Shown one piece after another: positions 32,143 to 41,411 of a stretch of 64,000 nucleotides of DNA. The DNA is from Anaerolineales bacterium (GTDB lineage Bacteria; Chloroflexota; Anaerolineae; 4572-78; J111). Each line of letters starts with the position of its first letter. Position 1 is the first letter of the stretch. The DNA is taken from the NCBI GenBank assembly GCA_020634935.1, contig JACKAT010000027.1:1-64000 (forward strand), written 5' to 3'. Position numbers and translations under genes: made by a program. The notes under the pieces were generated by a model that searched no databases, was not told the origin of the DNA, and saw only the letters and a list, made by a program, of their open reading frames with translations.

Positions 32143-34278
32143 TTACAACTGAGCGACAGACACTTTCTTAATAAACTTGCCAGCAACACGCAGTTCGGCG
32201 TTAGGGTAGAAAGCTACGTTTTCCATCCGACCGGCGTAGAACCGTCTGATGCGCTCCAAACGAGCCTCGTCCGGCACAACCACCAGATGGGCGCCCGCTT
32301 GATTACTGGATTTCAAAAACCAATGCTCGTGGCCGGGCCGGTCGTAGAAATGGTAGGCTTTGATGACCTCAATGCTTTCCTCGGGTGTCTGGATGACAAT
32401 GGCGGCGATGTCGCCGTTCTCCACATGCTCTTGCTGGCGGATCAGCGCGATGTCGCCAGGCAAAATATCATCGTCAACCATGCTGTCGCCCTCGACCAGC
32501 AGACCAAAGTTGGCTCCGGCGCACTCCACCTCATCCCAATACAAATGCTCGTTGATGTCCTGAGGGGCGATGACCCCCAATCCGGCCGAGATTTGACTGA
32601 CCACCGGAATCCGGCGAATAACAGCGCTCGCTCGGCGGGCCGGTCCGGCTGCGGTCTGTTCCGGCATTAGCACCGAACCAGGTCGCACTACGCCGATCAC
32701 CGCGCCGGTCATGGCGACCTCAAAGGCCGGTTCGTGCTCGATTTTACCGCCCCATTGGCATTTCCGGTAGTAAGCCTCTATCGCTTCCACCGGCGCGCCA
32801 TAGCGATAGACAATCAATGACGCGTCCTCTGGGTGTTCGGCCCGTAAAAAGTAGTGGTCCGCTGCCTCGGTGGTTAGTGTTTTAAGCGAGGCTCGGAGCG
32901 TTTCGCCAATGATCAGAACGGCGATTTGCTTCTGACGGAGTTTAGCCGGTTTGTCCTCGGCGGCAATGAACAGCCAGTCGCCGGTCTGCAAACTGTGATC
33001 GGTTTCAACACCCGGTGGGAGCTGGACTATATAAGAGACCGCCCCCAGATCGATATCGGCTTTAGCCGCCAGCCGGTTCAAATCGAGGTTAAACTGGTCG
33101 GTGGTTAAGGGCGTCGGATCGCCGGATTCGTAATCTTTGCGGGTCAATAATTCTAGGCCCACCATACCTTGGCGGGCAGCGATCGTAGCTCCGGTCGCCA
33201 CGCTGAAGAGTTTAAAGCCGGCTTGAATTCTCGGGTTTAGACTCGTCCCGGGGTCAAACTGCCATAACTCCCCTAAGATGTCCTCTTCCAGTTCAACGGC
33301 TTGCTTTAGAGCTGTAACATCGACGCGGGCAGACATCGCTTCGTGGCGGGCGTAATCGCCGGCATCGATCAGCGCCTCAGCCGCATCATCGAGTTGGTTC
33401 AGCCGGCGCAAAGCGATAGCCTGGCCCAGGTAAGCCAACGCTAGCAGGTGAAAACAGCCCGAAGCCACATACTCATCTCTGGCTCTGAGAAAATGCTCGG
33501 CAGCCAATTCCAGATGTTCGCCTTCGTTGAGCAGAATGGCCGCCAGCAGCAGATGCAGCCGCCCTCGACTGTGTTCAAACGCCATCAAACCACCCGGATC
33601 ACTCAGGTTGGACAGTGAGACCAAGTACTCTTGTTCATCCAACTCAAGCAGCGCCTGCTCACAAACAATCGCCCCACCGCGAGGCCGGCAGACCATAAGC
33701 CGTTCAGCCTGTTCGAATGAGTCTTGCAGGTTGGCGATGACCGGCTCGGTGTCAAGTCCTTGGTCCAGTAGGTTGATAATTCGGCTGCCATCGGCTTGAC
33801 TCAAACAGTGATAGCTCTGATTTGGCACAAACCAGGCTTCCATCTGGCCCGGTTCTGGCTCAAGCAGCATGGTTTCGATACCGGGCAGCAGTGGCTCGCT
33901 GCCGGCTAAAGTTAGATGATCGTATAAGCGCTGGACGGCTGCTTCCGACAGCGTCCATTCGGTGGCTGCCCCCTCTTTGTAAACGCGCGTTTCCCGGAGG
34001 GCCTGGCGCGGTAGATCGAGCTTGGCAGCTAGGGCCTCCATCGTTATTGCGCGGCCGGCCGGGGTCAGGCCAGATCCGGCTTCTTTGGTCCAGTACAATT
34101 GAATTTGGGGTCGAAGATTTAGCTTTATCGTCGGGTCGCTAGAGACACGATCCTTGGTCTTAAGTGGTGGGTTTTTAAGCGGTAAAAAATTCTTTTCCGG
34201 CGACTCACCGAGAGAATAATACCGGCCGAATCGATGCAATTGACGGCGCTCTCGAGTCGCAACGTGATCTTGTAACAT
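32143..34278 (-). CDS. LexA/UmuD-type self-cleaving S24 protein with HTH-like and helical repeat domains, module 2
   Basis: The 711-residue protein is taken from ATG 34278 (GTG 34287 lies too close to the GGAG site). Residues about 70-125 look like a Cro/XRE-type helix-turn-helix (ITMEALAAKLDLPRQALRET, then LSEAAVQRLYDHL). Residues about 160-335 are TPR-like and align with module 1 (HLLALAYLGQAIALRRLNQL). Residues about 365-530 form a degenerate S24-like domain (HSLQTGDWLFIAAED). Residues about 555-711 form the complete self-cleaving domain: Ala565-Gly566 in SQISAGLGVI, Ser599 in VEGDSMVDDDILPGD, Lys640 in SIEVIKAYH. Gly-to-Ser spacing is 33. The HTH-like segment suggests a repressor inactivated by cleavage (inference). 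Confidence 0.85.
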   Translation of the reverse strand: MLQDHVATRERRQLHRFGRYYSLGESPEKNFLPLKNPPLKTKDRVSSDPTIKLNLRPQIQLYWTKEAGSGLTPAGRAITMEALAAKLDLPRQALRETRVYKEGAATEWTLSEAAVQRLYDHLTLAGSEPLLPGIETMLLEPEPGQMEAWFVPNQSYHCLSQADGSRIINLLDQGLDTEPVIANLQDSFEQAERLMVCRPRGGAIVCEQALLELDEQEYLVSLSNLSDPGGLMAFEHSRGRLHLLLAAILLNEGEHLELAAEHFLRARDEYVASGCFHLLALAYLGQAIALRRLNQLDDAAEALIDAGDYARHEAMSARVDVTALKQAVELEEDILGELWQFDPGTSLNPRIQAGFKLFSVATGATIAARQGMVGLELLTRKDYESGDPTPLTTDQFNLDLNRLAAKADIDLGAVSYIVQLPPGVETDHSLQTGDWLFIAAEDKPAKLRQKQIAVLIIGETLRASLKTLTTEAADHYFLRAEHPEDASLIVYRYGAPVEAIEAYYRKCQWGGKIEHEPAFEVAMTGAVIGVVRPGSVLMPEQTAAGPARRASAVIRRIPVVSQISAGLGVIAPQDINEHLYWDEVECAGANFGLLVEGDSMVDDDILPGDIALIRQQEHVENGDIAAIVIQTPEESIEVIKAYHFYDRPGHEHWFLKSSNQAGAHLVVVPDEARLERIRRFYAGRMENVAFYPNAELRVAGKFIKKVSVAQL

Positions 34279-34564
34279 GAATCTCACTCTCCTGGATTAC
34301 GCTTCTAAAAACAGTTGGTTGTGTGGTTGGATATAGGGTGGGGTAGGGGTTAGGTGGTTAATGGCTAACCACCTGGCCGCCTATCGTCTCATCCCTTAAT
34401 CCCACTCATATTTCTTTCTCTTCATTGCCCTAATTGGGGCTTCCGAATTTGATTGGATAATAGATTGGAGCCACAAAATTGCTTGGTGATTACCTGATTA
34501 ACTTGTTGCTTTACAAAATAGAAGCAGCCCTATATCACTATATTATCAAATGATAGCGGTAGAC

Positions 34565-36199
34565 CTATTCTTCTCCATGCCCGTTCCCATTTTCGGCCAT
34601 CAGTTCCGGGTAGCGGCGGTGTAAGAAAGACGATGATTTGAACAGGTCCTTCATTTCCTTCACCGACGTGGTAGCGCTGATTAGACCGAGCATGGCACTG
34701 GCAATTTGTTCTTGAGGTAGTCGTTCGCGTTTTAATTCACGGAGGATTTCGCGGAAGAGAGCGGCCCGAGCCTCGCCTTCACCTTTGCCAGCCATAATAG
34801 CCGCTTGCGCTTTGGCTTTGGCAGCGATGATGTTGGCTTTGGCCTTGGACTCGGCAATGCGCGCTTCGGTTTCCTGAATTTGCGCTTCAATAAGCGTTTT
34901 AACTTGTTGTTCGATTTTTTCTTTGAGTTCTGGGGGGAAAGTGATTTCAGCGATATCGACGATAAGCAGTTTGGCGCCTTTACCCAGGCCAAAAGCTGTC
35001 GATTTTCGCGTAACCAAATCTTCTATTTCTTTGATCTTACGTTGATTGATTTTAGCTTCTAAGTCGCCGTTATCTTCCCTAATTTTGAACAGATCTTCGG
35101 AGTATTCAGCCATGATGGCGTCTTTGAGATTATTGATAACGGCAAATTTGACGGCGTTGTAGGGGTCCGGCCCTCGCAGGGCAGCTACACGAGCGGTGCT
35201 TTCGTAAATCTGGAATAGTTCGTCGCCGATGATTTTGTCGGTTTCCAGCGCTTGCAGCTTCTGCCGAGCCGACTCAACGGCCTGCTGAGCGGCATCAATG
35301 GCCGCGGTTGGCATACCTTCAAGGGTCAGATTGCGCAGTTGGGCTTCGGTGCTGCTCAACTCGTGCTGTAACCGGGTTTTGGTATCAGCGGCCGGTTCTA
35401 GTCGGGCAGCATGTAAAACCGATACGTTGAGGGCAATCCGGTCTCGGGTTAGAACATTCGCAATGGCCTGGACATTGCCTTTAGGACTCAAAGGCAGTAT
35501 GGCCATGATCTTTTCGCCCCGTTTCAGCATAACCGTACCGGCTCCCACCACGCGAGTGATCTTGCCCTGAATATGGAGGGCCACCGCTTGTTGCGGGTAA
35601 ACGGTCAACCAGCCCGGCCCGCCGAACTTTTCCAACCGCTCTTTGCCGTCTTGATGGCCTTTTATCTCGCCGTCTTCAACCACAACCACAGAATGAATTA
35701 TCGCCAGAATAGTACACAGAGTATGAGTGAACGCGGACATGGAGGAACGATCCGGCCCCACGTGCCATTTAGAGACAACTGCCGCTGCCGCCGCCACAAT
35801 TAAGCAGAAGGGGATGGTTACCAGTATTACGGCGGCTACAAGTCCAATAACGGCTGCAGCAAAAATTAGCGATACCCCTTGCTCCAAGGTTAAGGTACCT
35901 GGATTAGTGCCAACGGCAAATTGACGAACGGCTGGGTTGGCTAGCGCCATTCCAAAAAAGATAAGACCAACAACCACATGAGCATATAATAACAGCAAAA
36001 GATTACGGCCCTGATAGGGCTTAAAACCGGCATATATAAAAATTAATGAAGCGGTTAAAAATAATATGGCTCCGATTAAGCCGTTAAAGGTAGCAGCTAA
36101 CCCGCTGGCCACTACGATTCCCATAAAAACTAAGACCCTCAGTACCTTACTTGTTCCCTTCATAGTTTGGGGTCTGAGCATAATGGTGTGTACCGACAT
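34565..36199 (-). CDS. Multi-pass membrane SPFH/band 7 protein, module 2
   Basis: The 544-residue protein has the same length and domain order as 29658-31292. Four to five N-terminal helices (VLRVLVFMGIVVASGLAATF, LIGAILFLTASLIFIYAGF, LLLLLYAHVVVGLIFFGMAL, VIGLVAAVILVTIPFCLIVA) precede the band 7 segment (GPGWLTVYPQQAVALHIQGK, VLTRDRIALNVSVLHAARLE). A coiled-coil insert and a C-terminal AESKAKANIIAAKAKAQAAI / GKGEGEARAALFREILREL region follow. The start has a GGAGGG site. The leader contains a hairpin TGCGCGAG/CTCGCGCA (36227-36250). It is 286 bases upstream of the S24 gene on the same strand, so co-transcription is possible but less certain than in module 1. Confidence 0.85.
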   Translation of the reverse strand: MSVHTIMLRPQTMKGTSKVLRVLVFMGIVVASGLAATFNGLIGAILFLTASLIFIYAGFKPYQGRNLLLLLYAHVVVGLIFFGMALANPAVRQFAVGTNPGTLTLEQGVSLIFAAAVIGLVAAVILVTIPFCLIVAAAAAVVSKWHVGPDRSSMSAFTHTLCTILAIIHSVVVVEDGEIKGHQDGKERLEKFGGPGWLTVYPQQAVALHIQGKITRVVGAGTVMLKRGEKIMAILPLSPKGNVQAIANVLTRDRIALNVSVLHAARLEPAADTKTRLQHELSSTEAQLRNLTLEGMPTAAIDAAQQAVESARQKLQALETDKIIGDELFQIYESTARVAALRGPDPYNAVKFAVINNLKDAIMAEYSEDLFKIREDNGDLEAKINQRKIKEIEDLVTRKSTAFGLGKGAKLLIVDIAEITFPPELKEKIEQQVKTLIEAQIQETEARIAESKAKANIIAAKAKAQAAIMAGKGEGEARAALFREILRELKRERLPQEQIASAMLGLISATTSVKEMKDLFKSSSFLHRRYPELMAENGNGHGEE

Positions 36200-36328
36200 T
36201 TATCCCTCCGTCTCTTCAAATAAAAGTGCGCGAGCCGGTAAACTCGCGCATAGATTGATTTGATAAAGTGCCACAACTACTATATATTACTGTTTAGATA
36301 GTAACATAAGTGGCTATAAAGTTAATTA

Positions 36329-36340
36329 GTACCCAGGTAC
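36329..36340. promoter_or_regulatory. GTAC-N4-GTAC site upstream of SPFH gene 2
   Basis: GTACCCAGGTAC lies 130 bases before the SPFH start, in the divergent region shared with the metallopeptidase gene. It corresponds to the site at 31443-31454 in module 1. Confidence 0.5.
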
Positions 36341-36418
36341 TTTCTTTTATTATGGTCAAGTAAAAAACATTAAAATTTTAAATATGGTAAACGTGAAAGG
36401 AAAACGCTTTAGACTTAT

Positions 36419-37480
36419 ATGAAAAGCTTCCAATGTCAAAATTGCGGGCAGTTGCTTTTCTTTGAAAATACTCAATGTTTGCATTGTGGTTACCAGCTCG
36501 GCTATATCCCTGAGGCCCAGGTGCTGACGGCGCTAAATACCGTAGATAATCAGTATTGGCAGCCGCTTGAACCTGATATAAGCCACCAACAGTTCCGGTT
36601 GTGCACTAATTATGCTCAGGAAAATGTATGCAATTGGCTAATCCCCGCCGACGATCCTCATCCCTTCTGCCGCTCTTGCCGGCTTAATCAAACCATTCCT
36701 AATTTGGATGAAGGCAACAATCGAGAATTGTGGGCCAAACTGGAGGTGGCTAAGCGACGGTTGATTTATAGTTTGCTGGCTTTGGGGCTGCCGGTGGTGA
36801 GCAAGGAACAGGAGCCGGAACGAGGTCTGGCCTTCGATTTTTTGGCTCCGATTGGGGATGACGCCGAACCTGTAACCACCGGCCATGCCGATGGATTAAT
36901 CACCATCAATGTTTTGGAAGCGGACAGTGTAATGCGGGAGCAAATGCGGGTGGCGATGGATGAACCCTACCGGACCTTGTTGGGGCATTTCCGTCACGAA
37001 ATTGGCCACTACTACTGGATGTTGCTGGTTCAAAATAGCGGGTGGCTGGAGCCTTTTCGGGAATTATTCGGCAATGAACAGGAAGATTATGGTCAGGCTC
37101 TGGAGCGGCACTATCAAGGTGATCCGCCAGCGAATTGGCAAGAACAGTTTGTCAGTGTCTATGCCGGGGCTCACGCCTGGGAAGATTGGGCCGAAACCTG
37201 GGCCCATTATTTGCATATCACCGATGCCATCGAAACCGCTCGCGAATTTGGGGTGACGGTTCGGTTGAAAGCGGTCAGCAACCGGACCTCGCCAACCATG
37301 GCCGATCTTTACAGCCAGTCTTTCCAAAACATTGTTGATCGATGGTTACCTCTAACCTATGCCCTCAACAGCATCAACCGGAGCATGGGGCAGCCCGATA
37401 TGTATCCTTTTGTACTGTCCCCTAAAGCGATTGAAAAGTTGAGTTTTGTCCATGAAGTGATTAAGGGCAATCATTTATAA
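36419..37480 (+). CDS. Zinc-ribbon putative zinc metallopeptidase (DUF2248/Peptidase_Mx-like)
   Basis: The 353-residue protein opens with a zinc ribbon (FQCQNCGQLLFFENTQCLHCG, paired CxxC) and a second cysteine set (CNWLIPADDPHPFCRSCRLN). The catalytic-type motif is FRHEIGHYYW (HExxH), with a downstream acidic/His stretch WEDWAETWAHYLH that probably supplies further ligands. This is the arrangement of the putative zinc-binding metallopeptidase family with an N-terminal ribbon. No signal peptide is visible. It is divergent from SPFH gene 2, sharing a 219-base promoter region with the GTAC site, so it might belong to the same response (inference). Confidence 0.88.
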   Translation: MKSFQCQNCGQLLFFENTQCLHCGYQLGYIPEAQVLTALNTVDNQYWQPLEPDISHQQFRLCTNYAQENVCNWLIPADDPHPFCRSCRLNQTIPNLDEGNNRELWAKLEVAKRRLIYSLLALGLPVVSKEQEPERGLAFDFLAPIGDDAEPVTTGHADGLITINVLEADSVMREQMRVAMDEPYRTLLGHFRHEIGHYYWMLLVQNSGWLEPFRELFGNEQEDYGQALERHYQGDPPANWQEQFVSVYAGAHAWEDWAETWAHYLHITDAIETAREFGVTVRLKAVSNRTSPTMADLYSQSFQNIVDRWLPLTYALNSINRSMGQPDMYPFVLSPKAIEKLSFVHEVIKGNHL

Positions 37481-37500
37481 GAACAACTGTTATACGTCGT

Positions 37501-37543
37501 AAAAACAGGTGACAGCAGTTAGTTATCGCTGTCACCTGTTTTT
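37501..37543. terminator. Bidirectional hairpin terminator
   Basis: A perfect 16-bp stem (AAAAACAGGTGACAGC / GCTGTCACCTGTTTTT) with an 11-base loop lies between the convergent metallopeptidase and glpX genes. The A/T ends allow use from both sides. Confidence 0.9.
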
Positions 37544-37586
37544 ATATCGTTTACCATTTAACGATGGTTTATCGGCGGCAAAACCC

Positions 37587-38558
37587 TTATTCCAGCGACA
37601 CCCGGTGCTCGGCATGGATTGTGCGCCGGGTGCCGGTTTCACCACGGAGAACTAGTGAATAGGTTTTGGCTTGCTGGCCCCAATATTCGACTCCGTTCAG
37701 CAATGGGCCGTCGGTGATACCGGTGGCCGCTAAAAAAATCTGATTACTGGAGACCAACTCATCGCAGGTCAGGATACGCTTTGTATCAATGCCGGCGGTT
37801 TTAACGGCTTCCCATTCACCCTCGCTTTGAGGCGCCAGCCGGGCCAGCATAGCCCCGCCAATCGCCTTGACGCCACAGGCTGCGGTAACTCCCTCAGAAG
37901 CGCCGCCGATGCCCATCAGGGCATCCGGTCCGGCTCCAGGCGTGGCGGCAATCAAGGCTCCGGCGGTATCGCCGTCGGGCCGGAGCAGTACCCGCGCTCC
38001 TGCTTTACGAATTTCATCGATCAAATCTCTATGGCGGGGGCGATCCAGGACAATAATCTGCAAATCGCGAATCGATTTGCCTTTGGCCCGAGCAATGGCG
38101 GCCAGCGTCCAGCCGGCCGGAGCATCCATACACTCGGGTATCAGCGCGTCGGCGGCGTCGGCATCGACAATAATTTTGTCCATATAAGCGGCGGGTTTGC
38201 AATCCCACATCGAGTAACGCGGTGTGACACAGACCACCGAGATAGCGCCCGGCAGGCCAGTAACCACTGAATTCGTGCCGTCGATGGGATCGACCACGAC
38301 ATCTACTTCCGGACCTTTGCCGGTGCCAACCCGCCGGCCTGTATCGAGCGGGGTGTGTTCTTTCAGCCGGCCTTCTTCACCGATGACAATATAACCGTCA
38401 ATATTAATCGAGGCTAGCGCTAAACTCATCGCCTCGGTGGCCGCTCGGTGGGTCATCTCCCGATTACCTAACCCCAACCAACGGCCTGCGGTCAGGGCAG
38501 TCGCTTCAGTGACTCGTACTAAATCAAGCCCGATATTACGCGATGGTGTCTGATCCAT
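37587..38558 (-). CDS. glpX: Class II fructose-1,6-bisphosphatase GlpX
   Basis: The 323-residue Li-sensitive phosphatase-fold enzyme hydrolyses fructose-1,6-bisphosphate to fructose-6-phosphate in gluconeogenesis; some homologues also act on sedoheptulose-1,7-bisphosphate. Signature elements are EATALTAGRWLGLGN, VIGEEGRLKE, the metal-binding VVDPIDGTNSV and IGGASEGVTAACGVKAIGG. The length is normal. Its start lies inside the 3' end of the SulP gene (23-base overlap) with an AAGGAGAG site within that gene, indicating translational coupling. Confidence 0.95.
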   Translation of the reverse strand: MDQTPSRNIGLDLVRVTEATALTAGRWLGLGNREMTHRAATEAMSLALASINIDGYIVIGEEGRLKEHTPLDTGRRVGTGKGPEVDVVVDPIDGTNSVVTGLPGAISVVCVTPRYSMWDCKPAAYMDKIIVDADAADALIPECMDAPAGWTLAAIARAKGKSIRDLQIIVLDRPRHRDLIDEIRKAGARVLLRPDGDTAGALIAATPGAGPDALMGIGGASEGVTAACGVKAIGGAMLARLAPQSEGEWEAVKTAGIDTKRILTCDELVSSNQIFLAATGITDGPLLNGVEYWGQQAKTYSLVLRGETGTRRTIHAEHRVSLE

Positions 38559-40881
38559 TATGTTCTCTCCTTGGCTCTAAATTAACCCGAAGGTCTACCG
38601 CTTCCAGTAAATCTGCAGCTTCCCAGGCCAGCAGCCCGCCTTGCAAAATCGATAAATTTTCAAATCCCTGCTGCTTTAAAATCGAGGCCGCTCGATTGCT
38701 GCGCCGGCCGCTGCGACAAACTAAAACAATCGGCTGAGTTTTGGGTAGGGATAAACTCTCGGCCATTATTTCTCCCAGAGGAATGAGTTGGGCCTCAGGA
38801 ATATGGCCTCTAGCAAATTCTCGGGGTTCCCGAACATCGATAACCAGCGGTTTATCGCCGTTGCTGCTGTGGAGTTTTTTCCACAACTGCTCAGGATTGA
38901 TGGTTGTCATATCGTTAGGGAGGATAACCGGGACAGTGGATAACTCTAATGAGTGATGGCTTTTCGGCAGGTTTTGGCACTCTTTGAAGGCTCTAAAAGG
39001 ACATTCATAAATGCAAATAGCCGGGTCAAGTACACGGTAGAATAAAAACCCAATAGCTTCTTCCTCGCTCAAAAAATGACTTTCGCCCACTTTATTAGTG
39101 AAGCCGGAAGATTTCATGATGGCCAAAACCGGATCTTGGACCTTCATGAAAAAGATATCGCCGCCCCGTTCATGGTATAAATGATGAATATTCTCTAGCA
39201 TGCGAATACCGCTAATGTCGCAGTTGTTCACCCCATGCATTCGCAGTAGGAGGAACCGCTCGGTGGGCAGGCTGGTCATATGTTGAATAATTAACTCTTC
39301 CACGTGATTGACCGCGCCGAAATAGAGATCGCCGGAAATCTTGATAATCCCCAACTGCGGACAACCCGGCTGGCCTGGTCGCCGCCGGATAAAATGTTTG
39401 TATGTTTTATCCGGTATAACGGGAAAGACTTTAGGTACGCTGGTTCGGGTGATGTAAAAGGCAAACGAGATGAGAACCCCCATTAACACCGCAAACTCAA
39501 TTTTTAAGAAGATGGTGCCGAAAAATGTGATCAACATGATGATGGCATCACTCCGGTTGCCTTTCCAGATCAGTTTCATTTCTTTAGTATCAAGTAACCC
39601 GTAAGCGGTGACCATCAGCACACCGGCCAGGGCGGCAATCGGCAAGTAAATTCCCAGTGAACCTAACGTTAACATCGCCACCAGCACAAAGACACTTGAC
39701 AACAGGCTGCTCATCCGAGTTTTAGCCCCGGCATCCATATTTACCGCTGAACGAGCGAATGAGCCGGCCCCGGCATAGCCGCTAAACAGCCCGGCCGCTA
39801 CGTTAGAAAGCCCCTGACCTACAAATTCCTGATTACTATCCAAACGCTGGCCGGTCTGGGTTGAAAAAGCGCGGGCGATAGCCGTGGTCTGAATCAGGCC
39901 AATAGCCCCAACCGCCAGCGCCCCAGCTGATAATTTGGAAATCAGTTCAAGGTCCAGCAGCGGGAGATCGGCTAGTGGGGGTAATGTTTTCGGCAATTCA
40001 CCGATAACTTTGACGCCGTTGTTACCCAGGTCAAAGGTGTAGACAAAAAACGACGCCGCGATCATAGCTAACAAAGGTCCAGGCAGTTTGGGGGCAAATT
40101 TGCGCAGCCCCACAATCAGGATAATCGTGCCGATACTGAGCGCGGTGGTAGCCGGGTGGCTAGAAGGCAGTAACAGAACGGTGTTAACAATGGTATCGAT
40201 GACGTTGCTGCTTTTAAATTCCAAACCAAAAACGTTTTTCAATTGACCGATGGCAATCAATAGACCCGCCCCACTGGCAAAACCGATGATGACCGAGTGC
40301 GAGACAAAGTTAACCAGTATCCCCAACCCGGATAGCCCCATAATTAACTGAAAAATACCGGCCATAACGGCCAACATTCCGGCCGCCAGGATAAATTCCG
40401 GCGAACCGGGAGCGGCAATAGCCAGCAGGGATGAGAGTACCAAAATTGAGATGGCGTTGGCCGGACCGGTATTCATCTGATCGCTGGAGCCCCATAGCGC
40501 CCCTACAATACCGGCCATGATCGCTCCGTATAAGCCCATTTCCGGCGGTAGTTCGGCGATGAGCGCGAAGGCGATCACTTGAGGCAAGGCAATGACCCCC
40601 ACTGTCAACCCGGCTACCAGATCAGGTCGCAGGTAGCCCAACTTGTATGATTTTAAGAAGCGGATAGGACTGGAAAGATAGACCGGCGTGTGGCTGAGGC
40701 TGTCGACAAAGGGGTTAGAGGCTGAGTCTACTTCGGCTGTTGGGTCAGTTTCCTTTATTTCTTGTTCAGAAGGGTTGATGTCATCGGCGTTATTATCCGG
40801 CGGACGGCTGCCGAGTGTGACATATTCCAGAATGTCGGCAGGGGTTTTCATTTGTGGTTTGTTTTTGAAATGGCTGGCCAT
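38536..40881 (-). CDS. SulP anion transporter-STAS-rhodanese fusion
   Basis: The 781-residue membrane protein has a SulP core (about 80-490) with many helices and the family motif region DLVAGLTVGVIALPQVIAFA; GSFARSAVNMDAGAKT is also typical. A STAS domain (about 520-640; GIIKISGDLYFGAVNHVEEL, NNCDISGIRML) follows. A short cysteine-containing linker (ICIYECPFRAFKEC) leads to a C-terminal rhodanese domain with active-site Cys in LVCRSGRRSNRAA. The transported anion could be sulfate or bicarbonate. The rhodanese fusion hints at sulfur handling (inference). GGAAGGAG precedes the ATG. Its end overlaps glpX. Confidence 0.93.
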   Translation of the reverse strand: MASHFKNKPQMKTPADILEYVTLGSRPPDNNADDINPSEQEIKETDPTAEVDSASNPFVDSLSHTPVYLSSPIRFLKSYKLGYLRPDLVAGLTVGVIALPQVIAFALIAELPPEMGLYGAIMAGIVGALWGSSDQMNTGPANAISILVLSSLLAIAAPGSPEFILAAGMLAVMAGIFQLIMGLSGLGILVNFVSHSVIIGFASGAGLLIAIGQLKNVFGLEFKSSNVIDTIVNTVLLLPSSHPATTALSIGTIILIVGLRKFAPKLPGPLLAMIAASFFVYTFDLGNNGVKVIGELPKTLPPLADLPLLDLELISKLSAGALAVGAIGLIQTTAIARAFSTQTGQRLDSNQEFVGQGLSNVAAGLFSGYAGAGSFARSAVNMDAGAKTRMSSLLSSVFVLVAMLTLGSLGIYLPIAALAGVLMVTAYGLLDTKEMKLIWKGNRSDAIIMLITFFGTIFLKIEFAVLMGVLISFAFYITRTSVPKVFPVIPDKTYKHFIRRRPGQPGCPQLGIIKISGDLYFGAVNHVEELIIQHMTSLPTERFLLLRMHGVNNCDISGIRMLENIHHLYHERGGDIFFMKVQDPVLAIMKSSGFTNKVGESHFLSEEEAIGFLFYRVLDPAICIYECPFRAFKECQNLPKSHHSLELSTVPVILPNDMTTINPEQLWKKLHSSNGDKPLVIDVREPREFARGHIPEAQLIPLGEIMAESLSLPKTQPIVLVCRSGRRSNRAASILKQQGFENLSILQGGLLAWEAADLLEAVDLRVNLEPRREHNGSDTIA

Positions 40882-41411
40882 AATCTTGGCTCCTTCCTGT
40901 TGTCATTTTCTTGCCGTTGAATTGACCATTTCATCACTAGCGTCGTGCGCGATTATTATGACAAAATTAATTGGGTGGACTTAATAGCGCGGGAAGATTT
41001 TAATTCTTGGAGACTGATTATAATCCCAACCGGATAATAAGTGAAACGAAGCCAAGGCTTACGTTGATGAGGGGAACAATTGGCAAGAGAACAAAAAAAG
41101 ATTGAACGGAAGGGAAGTTCGATCTTTTTTGAAAATATGTAAGATAGGTTAAATTGGTGGCACAGGGGCCATAAGATGGGATCGATAGATAATGGCTGAA
41201 ATCAGCCACGAATGATCAAAGGCTTATTTTTTGGCATAACTCGTGAGTCTGCTTAATATAACTCACGTTGCCATCCATTATCCGGTCAAGCCGGTTGTAT
41301 CGCCAGGAGGCTAAGTTTCTAGAAATTCGTCGTGTTCTGGGGATCGTTGCGGTTCAAATGGATTGTTGGGGTTGAAGAGGACTTAATCTATTGGGCGAGT
41401 GGAGGTGTTTC
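40882..41411. other. Intergenic region with one terminator-like hairpin
   Basis: The divergent gap between SulP and dtd holds no supported gene. At 41094-41130, AAAAAAGATTGAAC / GTTCGATCTTTTTT forms a 14-bp stem (one G-U pair) with a T-tract, a terminator-like structure not preceded by any recognised gene. It may end a small unannotated transcript or be a relic. Confidence 0.5.

Noticed and set aside
41018..41209. A 63-codon minus-strand frame upstream of dtd
   Set aside because: It spans the terminator-like hairpin, has no ribosome-binding site and no recognisable features.
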